NCBI RefSeq assembly: GCF_049650445.1
Contig: NZ_JBASAD010000028.1
Coordinates: 1-27,936, forward strand
DNA length: 27,936 nt
DNA from: Castellaniella sp049650445
Lineage (GTDB): Bacteria > Pseudomonadota > Gammaproteobacteria > Burkholderiales > Burkholderiaceae_B
Direction: 5' to 3'
The notes beneath the pieces were generated by a model that saw only the letters and a program-made list of their open reading frames with translations, was not told the DNA's origin and ran no database searches. Positions 14,213 through 20,772 of the stretch are shown piece after piece (position 1 is the stretch's first letter; each line of letters starts with the position of its first letter). The translations under genes and the position numbers were made by a program.

Positions 14213-15967
14213 ATGAATTCGCCGGAACCTGTTTCGTCCGCGCTCACCTCCACCCTGTGCCTCTACGGCCAGGGTGTGGTGCGCGGTTATGCCATCGGTC
14301 GAGCGGTGGTCATGAGTGCGGCTTCGCTCGAGGTCGCCCACTACCGCATTGCCGACGCGGACATCGAATCCGAGCAGCGGCGCTTTACCCAGGCGGTGGA
14401 CGAGACCGTGCGCGACCTGGGCCAGATGGCCGAGGACCTGCCGGCCGACGCCCCGCGTGAACTGGGCGTGCTGCTGTCGGTGCACGCCATGCTGCTGCAG
14501 GACCCCATGCTGACGCAATCCGTCCGTCAGATGATCGCAGAGCGCCAATACAACGCCGAATGGGCGCTGGCGACCCAGGGCCAGATCCTGGTGGAACAGT
14601 TCTCCCTGATGGAGGATGCCTACCTGCGCGAGCGTGGCGGGGATGTGCGCCAGGTGATCGAGCGCGTCTTGCGGGTGCTGTCGGGGTCCGGGCACTGGCT
14701 GCCGAATCTGGACGCTGTGAACACCGATGGCAGCCTGATCGTGGTGGCGCGCGACATTTCCCCGGCCGACATGATGCGTCTGCGTGGCGGCCGCTTCGGC
14801 GCCTTTCTGACGGACCTGGGCGGTGCGACCTCGCACACGGCCATCGTGGCGCGCAGCATGAATGTGCCGGCCGTGGTCGGCATGGGACTGGTGCGCGCGC
14901 TGGTGCGCGACGGCGACCGGCTCATCGTCGACGGCCTGAACGGGCTGGTTCTTGTCAATCCCTCGGATGCCGTGCTGCAGGAATACCAGGAACGGCAAGC
15001 GGCCTTCCTGCGTGAGCGCGACGAACTCAAGGCGCTGCGTTTCGCGCCGGCCGTCACGCTCGACGGCATCCATATCCGCATGGAAGCCAATATCGAATTG
15101 CCGGAGGAGGCCGCCGACGCGCTGGCGGCTGGCGCCGAGGGCATTGGCCTGTTCCGCAGTGAATTCCTGTTCATGGGCCGTCCCGATCTGCCGGGCGAGG
15201 AAGAGCAGTACGAGGCCTACGCCTCGGTTGTGCGTGCAATGGCTGGCCGGCCCGTCACGATCCGCACGCTGGACATCGGCGCCGACAAGACGCTGGACGG
15301 TGAGGCGACCGTGGCCACCAATCCGGCGCTGGGTCTGCGCGCGATCCGCTACTGCCTGGCTCATCCCGAGATGTTCAACACGCAGTTGCGGGCGTTGCTG
15401 CGGGCTGCCGCGCACGGGCCGATCCGGGTGCTGTTCCCCATGGTGTCGCACATGCACGAGATCCATGCCGCCCGCCGTGCCCTGGCGCGGGCCGTCGAGG
15501 AACTGTGCGCCGAAGGCCTGCCTCACGACGCAGCCGTGCAGGTGGGTGCCATGGTCGAGATTCCCGCCATCGCCATCGCCATCGAGCCCTTCGCCGAGGC
15601 GCTGGATTTCCTGTCCATCGGCACCAACGACCTGATCCAGTACGTGCTGGCGATCGATCGGGGCGACACGGACGTCGCCTCGCTGTACGATCCGATGCAT
15701 CCGGCGGTGCTGCGCCTGATCGCGCACACCATCAACGCCGGCGAACGGGTAGGCAAGCCCGTGTCGATCTGCGGCGAGATGGCCGGTGACGTGCGGGTCA
15801 CCCGCATGCTGCTTGGGCTGGGGCTGACCGGATTCTCCATGCATCCGCAGCAACTGCTGGACGTGAAGAAGGAAATCCGCAAGGCGCATTCCAACGCGCT
15901 GCGGGTCAAGGTCGCCTCGGCTCTGAACCGGGCCGAACGCATCGACCTGTCCACCCTGGGCGCCTGA
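14213..15967 (+). CDS. ptsI: Phosphoenolpyruvate--protein phosphotransferase (EI)
   Basis: A 584-aa PTS enzyme I that takes phosphate from PEP and gives it to HPr. The swivelling domain has the phospho-His208 in GGATSHTAIVARS. The PEP-binding barrel has GIGLFRSEFLFMGR, RTLDIGADK, LGLRAIRYCL, FPMVSHMHEI and SIGTNDLIQYVLAIDR, and the catalytic Cys520 in SICGEMAGD. It starts about 12 residues earlier than compact homologues (MNSPEPVSSALT). It lacks the GAF domain of EI-Ntr (PtsP). It closes the EIIA-HPr-EI operon; no convincing terminator follows, only the short inverted-repeat region at 15977-16069. Confidence 0.96.
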   Translation: MNSPEPVSSALTSTLCLYGQGVVRGYAIGRAVVMSAASLEVAHYRIADADIESEQRRFTQAVDETVRDLGQMAEDLPADAPRELGVLLSVHAMLLQDPMLTQSVRQMIAERQYNAEWALATQGQILVEQFSLMEDAYLRERGGDVRQVIERVLRVLSGSGHWLPNLDAVNTDGSLIVVARDISPADMMRLRGGRFGAFLTDLGGATSHTAIVARSMNVPAVVGMGLVRALVRDGDRLIVDGLNGLVLVNPSDAVLQEYQERQAAFLRERDELKALRFAPAVTLDGIHIRMEANIELPEEAADALAAGAEGIGLFRSEFLFMGRPDLPGEEEQYEAYASVVRAMAGRPVTIRTLDIGADKTLDGEATVATNPALGLRAIRYCLAHPEMFNTQLRALLRAAAHGPIRVLFPMVSHMHEIHAARRALARAVEELCAEGLPHDAAVQVGAMVEIPAIAIAIEPFAEALDFLSIGTNDLIQYVLAIDRGDTDVASLYDPMHPAVLRLIAHTINAGERVGKPVSICGEMAGDVRVTRMLLGLGLTGFSMHPQQLLDVKKEIRKAHSNALRVKVASALNRAERIDLSTLGA

Positions 15968-15976
15968 GTTTCGTCT

Positions 15977-16069
15977 GGGGTCAGATCAAGAACCCGAACA
16001 TATTAGAGTGTCGGGCCGGTCTGTTCGTTGGTAGAATCTTCCGGCGGTAATACCCTGGTTTCCGACCCC
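15977..16069. repeat. Short element with GGGGTCAGA / TCCGACCCC inverted ends
   Basis: GGGGTCAGA (15977-15985) and TCCGACCCC (16061-16069) form inverted ends with 8 of 9 matches around about 75 bp. The motif resembles the GGGGTCAGA-type ends linked to REP-associated (RAYT) elements in proteobacteria, from memory. A TAGAAT hexamer (16032-16037) inside could be the -10 box of the following gene. Confidence 0.35.
16032..16037 (+). promoter_or_regulatory. Possible -10 box of the diguanylate cyclase gene
   Basis: TAGAAT lies 51 nt before the TTG start, the same hexamer seen upstream of cheV and the lipoprotein gene. The -35 position (TGTCGG or nearby) is poor. Confidence 0.3.
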
Positions 16070-16088
16070 GATATTCCCAGGCTTCTTC

Positions 16089-18146
16089 TTGCGACTCGAC
16101 TCCCTTCCCCGTTCTGTGCGTCAGAAGGCCACCCTGGCCTTCATCCTGGTGATGTTGCTGGCCATCGGCAACGTCTCCATCGTCCAATTCCTGTTGCGGG
16201 AAGGCGACGGTGTGGCCGCCACGCTGAACGTTGCAGGCAAGATGCGGATGTTGAGCCAGCGCCTCAGTCTGTCAGCGCTGGCGCTGCATCAGCAGCCGGA
16301 CCTGCCGGATCTGGTGCCGGATCAGTTGACCTCCTGGTTCGACGAGGTGCATGACGCACTGCTTTTTGGCGGCCGGGCCTTCGACCTGGATATCCCCGCG
16401 ATACCGAAGGTACTCGCGCCGCAGTTGCTGGATGTGCACCAGGCCTGGATGCGCCATCGGAGCGCCGTCGACGCGCTGGCCCGCGCACCGGCTGGAGACC
16501 GCGCCGCCGTAGAGGCGCTGTTGCAGGCCGGTACCGACCTGCTGACCCGTACCGAGGCGCTGATGGACAGCCTGGTCGTCCAGGCGCGGGAAGTCCAGGG
16601 CCGCGCGCTTTACGGCGCCTATGCCCTGTTCGGACTGGATCTCCTGCTGCTGGCGCTGGCCGGCTGGGTGGTTTCCCGGCGTATCCTGCAGCCTGTCCAG
16701 GTTCTGGCCCAGCAATGCCGAGCCCTGGCGGTGGGCGATTATGCCGCCCGTTCCGCCTTGCCGCCCGGCGATGAGCTGGGCGAACTGGGTCAGGCGCTGA
16801 ACGATTCCGCTGGGCGCATCGAGCGCTTGCTGCAGGACATCGAGAAAGAGCATGCGGCGCTGGCCGATGCGCAATCCATGTTCAGCGGTCTGTCCGACAA
16901 TACCGTGGCCGGCATCTACATGGTGGATGAATCCCTGTGCTTCATCTATGCCAACGCGCGCATGGCCGATATGCTGGGCTATTCGCAGACTGTGCTGGCG
17001 GGCGGTTTTCCGCTCGACCAGGTGTTCATCGGGGCGGCCTACGAGATGGTCCGTACCCAGGCAATGGAGCGTCTGTCGGGGCACGCAACCCAGACGCGCT
17101 ACGAATGCGTGGCGCGGCGTGGTGACGGTGAGCCGATCGAACTGGAAATCTTCGGTTCCCTGATGACCCTGCACGGTCGGCCGGCCTTGATCGGCATCAT
17201 GTTCGACATCACCGAGCGCAAGCGTGCCGAGGCATCGGCGCGGCGGGCCGCCCTGGTCTACGCCCACACCAGCGAAGGCATGGTGGTCACGGATGCCAGC
17301 GGCGTGATCCAGGACGTCAATCCAGCCTTTACTGCGGTGACCGGCTACAGCGCCGATGACGTGGTCGGGCGCACCATGAGCGTGCTCAGCTCCGGGCGTC
17401 ACGACGACGATTTCTACCGGGCGATGTGGACCAGGCTAGAGGAGACCGGCCGCTGGAGCGGCGATATTCATAACCGGCGCAAGTCGGGAGAGGAATATGT
17501 CGAACGCCTGTCGATCAATACGTCCTACAACGCCGATGGCAGCGTCAATTGCCGGATTGGCCTGTTTTCCGACGTGACCGAAAAGCGCCGTCGTGAGGCC
17601 TCGATCTGGCATCAGGCGCATCATGACCATCTGACCCAGTTGCCCAACCGTCAGACGTTCGAGGAAAACCTGCGACTCAGTATCGAACAGACCCGGCTGG
17701 GCGGGTCGCCGTTCGCGGTGATATTCCTGGATCTGGACTTGTTCAAGGATGTGAACGACACCCTGGGCCACGAGGCGGGTGACCAGTTGCTGCGTCTGGT
17801 GGGGCGGCGGCTGATCGAGTGCGTTCGGGCTTCGGACCTGGTGGCGCGGCTGGGCGGCGACGAGTTCACGCTCCTGATCCGGGATATCCAGGACCCGGAC
17901 GACATCTTTCCGGTCGCCGACAAGATCCTGGAGTCCCTGTCCCAGCCCTTTGCACTGGGCGAGCAGACCGTGCAGATTTCCGCCAGCATGGGCGCGTCCT
18001 TGCATCCTCGCGATGGCGACAGCGACAGCGAGTTGCTGCGGACCGCCGATCTGGCCATGTACGCCGCCAAGGAGCAGGGCCGCAATCATTTCCGTGTCTA
18101 TGCGGCCGGGATGCACGAGTCTGTCCGCGCTCGCCGGGGGGCCTGA
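16089..18146 (+). CDS. Membrane PilJ-HAMP-PAS-PAS-GGDEF diguanylate cyclase
   Basis: A 685-aa inner-membrane protein predicted to make cyclic di-GMP. TM1 is about residues 14-36. The periplasmic region begins with LNVAGKMRMLSQRLS, the hallmark of PilJ/NarX-type N-terminal sensor domains. TM2 is about 174-196, HAMP about 197-250, PAS1 about 263-375 and PAS2 about 384-500 (MVVTDASGVIQDVNPAFTAVTGY). The GGDEF domain spans about 505-672. The active-site motif GGDEF (589-593) is intact, and RASD (580-583), five residues upstream, is a proper inhibitory I-site, so product feedback is expected. There is no EAL domain. The start is TTG 16089 with CCAGG about 6 nt upstream; the first other start in frame (GTG 16116) would shorten the N-terminus by nine residues. 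It is convergent with amtB, 30 bp apart. The signal is unknown. Confidence 0.92.
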   Translation: MRLDSLPRSVRQKATLAFILVMLLAIGNVSIVQFLLREGDGVAATLNVAGKMRMLSQRLSLSALALHQQPDLPDLVPDQLTSWFDEVHDALLFGGRAFDLDIPAIPKVLAPQLLDVHQAWMRHRSAVDALARAPAGDRAAVEALLQAGTDLLTRTEALMDSLVVQAREVQGRALYGAYALFGLDLLLLALAGWVVSRRILQPVQVLAQQCRALAVGDYAARSALPPGDELGELGQALNDSAGRIERLLQDIEKEHAALADAQSMFSGLSDNTVAGIYMVDESLCFIYANARMADMLGYSQTVLAGGFPLDQVFIGAAYEMVRTQAMERLSGHATQTRYECVARRGDGEPIELEIFGSLMTLHGRPALIGIMFDITERKRAEASARRAALVYAHTSEGMVVTDASGVIQDVNPAFTAVTGYSADDVVGRTMSVLSSGRHDDDFYRAMWTRLEETGRWSGDIHNRRKSGEEYVERLSINTSYNADGSVNCRIGLFSDVTEKRRREASIWHQAHHDHLTQLPNRQTFEENLRLSIEQTRLGGSPFAVIFLDLDLFKDVNDTLGHEAGDQLLRLVGRRLIECVRASDLVARLGGDEFTLLIRDIQDPDDIFPVADKILESLSQPFALGEQTVQISASMGASLHPRDGDSDSELLRTADLAMYAAKEQGRNHFRVYAAGMHESVRARRGA

Positions 18147-18176
18147 TCCGGCTTCGGCTTCAGCCCCGGCTCCGGC

Positions 18177-19406
18177 TCAGTCGGGGTAGGCGGTTTCGCC
18201 GTGCGTCGTGGCGTCCAGACCCTGCCGTTCCTCATCGGGCGCGACCCGCAGCCCCATCAGCCGATCGACCAGCAGGGCGCAAATCGCGGCACTGGCGGCG
18301 GCCCACACCAGACTGACCAGCACCGCTTCAGCCTGCAGCCAGGTCTGATGCAGCAGCGCGCCCAGACCTGCCGGCCCTGGGCCGCCCAGACTGGCGGAAT
18401 AGAAGATACCCGTCAGCAGGGCGCCGACGATGCCGCCCACGGCATGAATACCGAACACGTCGAAAGCATCGTCGATGCCTAGTCTGCGCTTCAGACCGCT
18501 CACGCCCCAGAGCGCGGCCCAGGAGGCCAGTACCCCGATGACGAGTGATGCGCCTGGTGCGACCAGGCCGGCGGCCGGGGTGATGCCCACCAGCCCGGCA
18601 ATGGCTCCGGAGGCCGCGCCCAGCAGCGAGGCCCGGCCCTTCAGAAGCCGTTCCGCCAGCGCCCAGGCCAGCACGCCGCAGACTGCGGCCAGCAGGGTGT
18701 TGGCCACGGCCAGGACGGCTTGCTCGTTGGCGGCCAGCGCCGATCCGCCGTTGAAGCCAAACCAGCCGATCCACAGCAACGCGGCGCCGGTCAGGTTCAG
18801 CGGCAGGCTATGGGGCAGCATGGCTTCCCGATTGTGGCCCAGCCGGGGACCGACCCAGTACGCGCCCACCAGGCCGGCCGCCCCGGCGCTGATGTGGACG
18901 ACGGTGCCGCCGGCGAAATCCAGGGCGCCGCGTAGGTGCAGCCAGCCGTCGCCGGCCCAGACCATGTGCGCGATCGGCATGTAGCCCAGCGTGAACCACA
19001 GGCCGGCGAAGGCCAGCGCTGCGCCGAAGCGGGTGCGTTCGGCCATACTGCCGGTGATCAGCCCGCAGGTGATGGCTGCGAAGGTCGCCTGGAACAGGGC
19101 GAACAGCAGTTCCGGGATCGTGCCGAGCAAGGGCAGGGGGGCGGCGTCCCCGGCCCGGTAGAGGCCAGCCAGCCCCAGACGCGTCCATCCGCCCAGGCCG
19201 CCGAAGCCCTCGGTGAACACCAGAGAGTAGCCGTAGGCGAACCACAGCACCGTGATCAGCGCGCAGACGCTCAACGTCTGGGTCATGACGGACAGCGTGT
19301 GGCGTTTGCGCGCCAGACCGCCGTAGAACAGCGCCAGGCCTGGCATGCACATCAGCCAGACCAGCAGGGTTGAAGTCAGGATCCAGACCAGATCGCTCTT
19401 GTCCAT
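18177..19406 (-). CDS. amtB: Ammonium transporter AmtB
   Basis: A 409-aa membrane channel of the Amt/Rh family conducting ammonia/ammonium. The pore twin histidines are His171 (GGTVVHISAG) and His321 (FGIHAVGG). Asp163 in ALDFAGG and the phenylalanines in QATFAAIT and WFGFNGGSA match the recruitment site and gate. About eleven membrane helices can be drawn. The cytoplasmic tail is short (RVAPDEERQGLD...). ATG 19406 is chosen because AAAGGAG lies 9 nt upstream; a TTG seven codons earlier overlaps that SD. It follows glnK by 27 nt in one operon, and uridylylation-controlled GlnK is expected to plug the channel. gshA, which often follows amtB in related genomes, is replaced here by the convergent GGDEF gene. 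Confidence 0.96.
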   Translation of the reverse strand: MDKSDLVWILTSTLLVWLMCMPGLALFYGGLARKRHTLSVMTQTLSVCALITVLWFAYGYSLVFTEGFGGLGGWTRLGLAGLYRAGDAAPLPLLGTIPELLFALFQATFAAITCGLITGSMAERTRFGAALAFAGLWFTLGYMPIAHMVWAGDGWLHLRGALDFAGGTVVHISAGAAGLVGAYWVGPRLGHNREAMLPHSLPLNLTGAALLWIGWFGFNGGSALAANEQAVLAVANTLLAAVCGVLAWALAERLLKGRASLLGAASGAIAGLVGITPAAGLVAPGASLVIGVLASWAALWGVSGLKRRLGIDDAFDVFGIHAVGGIVGALLTGIFYSASLGGPGPAGLGALLHQTWLQAEAVLVSLVWAAASAAICALLVDRLMGLRVAPDEERQGLDATTHGETAYPD

Positions 19407-19433
19407 GAGGGGGTACTCCTTTTTCAACGGGGG

Positions 19434-19772
19434 TCAGAGGGCGGCTTCGCCGGTTTCGCCGGTGCGGATGCGTACGACGTGCTCGAGAGGCGTGACGAAG
19501 ACCTTGCCGTCGCCGATCTTGCCGGTGCGGGCCGCCTGGCACAGGCATTCGACCGTCATTTCGACCAGATCGTCCGGGACGGCGACCTGAATCTGCAGCT
19601 TGGGCAGGAAATCGACCTGGTATTCCGCGCCTCGGTAGAGCTCGGTGTGGCCTTTCTGGCGGCCGAATCCCTTGGCCTCCGTGACCGTCATGCCCTGGAT
19701 GCCGGCGGCCTCCAGCGCGGCGTGAGCCTCTTCCAGTTTGAAGGGCTTGATGAATGCAGTGACGAGTTTCAT
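19434..19772 (-). CDS. glnK: Nitrogen regulatory protein PII (GlnK type)
   Basis: A 112-aa trimeric signal protein sensing 2-oxoglutarate and ATP/ADP. It starts MKLVTAFIKPFKLEEAHAAL. The T-loop GRQKGHTELYRGAEYQVDF carries Tyr51, the uridylylation site, and KIGDGKVFVTPLEHVVRIRTGE is the nucleotide-binding C-terminal signature. ATG 19772 has GGAG a few nt upstream; an earlier start nine codons up would overlap that SD and the predicted transcription start. Being first in an operon with amtB, behind a sigma-54 promoter, points to GlnK rather than housekeeping GlnB. Confidence 0.95.
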   Translation of the reverse strand: MKLVTAFIKPFKLEEAHAALEAAGIQGMTVTEAKGFGRQKGHTELYRGAEYQVDFLPKLQIQVAVPDDLVEMTVECLCQAARTGKIGDGKVFVTPLEHVVRIRTGETGEAAL

Positions 19773-19808
19773 GAATGCTCCTTTGCGGTCTGTGTGCATG
19801 GAGATTCA

Positions 19809-19825
19809 AGCAAAATGTGTGCCAG
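19809..19825 (-). promoter_or_regulatory. Sigma-54 promoter of glnK-amtB
   Basis: On the minus strand the sequence reads TGGCAC-ACATT-TTGC, matching the -24/-12 consensus TGGCAC-N5-TTGC exactly, with C before and T after. The predicted start site is near 19798, leaving a 26-nt leader that holds the glnK SD. Confidence 0.9.
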
Positions 19826-19930
19826 TTTTTCAGAGGACGGGTCCGGCCCTGAGGGAATCCTCTGCGGGCTGGCCTGCGCCTGGCGAATCCGATCGGCGTG
19901 CGAGCCGCGAGGGGACGTGGAACGAAGGCG

Positions 19931-19968
19931 CGCACCGCCCGGGTGCAGGGCTGCGCCGGAATGGTGCG
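19931..19968. promoter_or_regulatory. Tandem NtrC-like enhancer sites
   Basis: Two dyads fit the NtrC pattern TGCACC-N5-GGTGCA. CGCACC-GCCCG-GGTGCA (19931-19947) has one mismatch and TGCGCC-GGAAT-GGTGCG (19952-19968) has two. Their centres are 21 bp apart (two helical turns) and lie about 141 and 162 bp upstream of the predicted glnK start, a usual enhancer position for sigma-54 promoters. Confidence 0.75.
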
Positions 19969-20149
19969 GCGGCGTGGTCGCGCGGTCATGCGGCGCAGAG
20001 GCCTCGATTCCGGCGTGGTTTTGTGTCCAGTTGTTGGGGGCGTGATCGGCGGCTGCGGGCCGAGCCGGGCGGTTTCCCCCTGGGCACGCGGCCGATGACA
20101 GGCACCGGATTGGTCTGGCTCGGCGGACATCAGTCATTACATGTCAGGG

Positions 20150-20177
20150 TTTACCCCCGATTCAGGACCGCTAGAAT
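20150..20177 (+). promoter_or_regulatory. Sigma-70 promoter of the lipoprotein gene
   Basis: TTTACC (20150-20155) and TAGAAT (20172-20177) with a 16-nt spacer. The predicted start site falls inside the tandem repeat that follows. Confidence 0.55.
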
Positions 20178-20205
20178 TGTAACCAAGCCGGTTGTAACAA
20201 GCCGG
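20177..20205. repeat. Tandem repeat at the lipoprotein promoter
   Basis: TTGTAACCAAGCCGG (20177-20191) is followed directly by TTGTAACAAGCCGG (20192-20205), differing by one C. The second unit with its flank also forms an imperfect dyad CCGG-TTGT-A-ACAA-G-CCGG. It overlaps the expected transcription start, a place where an operator would act. Confidence 0.65.
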
Positions 20206-20258
20206 TCCTCGAAGATGATCCGCCACTTCACACAGCGGAATTTTGTATAGGGAAGATC

Positions 20259-20663
20259 ATGAACATGACGCGTAAAACGCTGACTATGGCCGCCATGGTG
20301 GCATCGCTGAGCTTGCTGGCCGCTTGCTCCAAGAGCGATGACGCTTCGGCGCCGCCTCCGGCGGCCCCCGCGCCTTCGACGGCGCCGACTCCGGCTCCCA
20401 TGCCTCCCGGCACGCCTGCGCCCCAGGAGCAGCAGAGCGCCCCCGCTGATCAGTCCATGGGGGACAAGATCAAGGAAACGGCCGGCGAGGCCAAGGACAA
20501 GGCGGCCGAACTCGGCCAGGCGGTGTCCACCAAGGCCGGCGAACTGGCCCACGATGCGGGCGAAGCCGCCAACAGTGCCCGTGAATCGGTGCAGGCAGGT
20601 GCGGCCAAGGCCGATGCCGCCATCCAGGGGGCCGTGGGCAACTCGAACAGCGGCTCCAAGTAA
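20259..20663 (+). CDS. Small lipoprotein with Pro/Ala linker and LEA-like helix
   Basis: A 134-aa protein. The signal peptide ends in a lipobox LLAAC with Cys23 as the lipidated residue; the following SKSDD has no Asp at +2, so outer-membrane sorting is likely. Residues about 30-62 are a Pro/Ala-rich linker. Residues about 66-126 are a low-complexity amphipathic helix rich in Ala, Lys, Glu and Asp (DKIKETAGEAKDKAAELGQ, TKAGELAHDAGEAA), similar in style to LEA/apolipoprotein-like helices. Such proteins are linked to envelope stress in some bacteria, but no function can be assigned. ATG 20259 has AGGGAAG upstream; ATG 20265 is an alternative. It is alone behind its own promoter, between glnK (divergent) and comM. 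Confidence 0.8.
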   Translation: MNMTRKTLTMAAMVASLSLLAACSKSDDASAPPPAAPAPSTAPTPAPMPPGTPAPQEQQSAPADQSMGDKIKETAGEAKDKAAELGQAVSTKAGELAHDAGEAANSARESVQAGAAKADAAIQGAVGNSNSGSK

Positions 20664-20683
20664 GCGGGCATCTGCGGATTCGG

Positions 20684-20703
20684 GCGGGACAAATCCGTCC
20701 CGC
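20684..20703 (+). terminator. Weak hairpin after the lipoprotein gene
   Basis: A perfect 7-bp stem GCGGGAC/GTCCCGC with a 6-nt loop lies 21 nt after the stop. There is no T-run, so read-through into comM is possible. Confidence 0.4.
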
Positions 20704-20772
20704 GCGCTGCCCGCGATCCCGTTCCCGTCGCTATAGTGCGGGAAGTCTTCAGGGATCTGCGGGAGGGGGCCG

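Larger units (their letters stand above)
19773..20258. other. Divergent control region between glnK and the lipoprotein gene
   Basis: These 486 bases hold no convincing gene. Towards glnK they carry the sigma-54 promoter and NtrC-like sites; a weaker third dyad (GGCACC-N5-GGTCTG, 20101-20117) lies farther off. Towards the lipoprotein they carry a sigma-70 promoter and a tandem repeat. I see nothing recognisable in about 19970-20100. Confidence 0.7.

Noticed and set aside
18147..18176. CGGCTT/CGGCTC short repeat between the GGDEF gene and amtB
   Set aside because: Only 30 bp of simple GC-rich repetition with no hairpin plus T-run; not enough to call a functional element.
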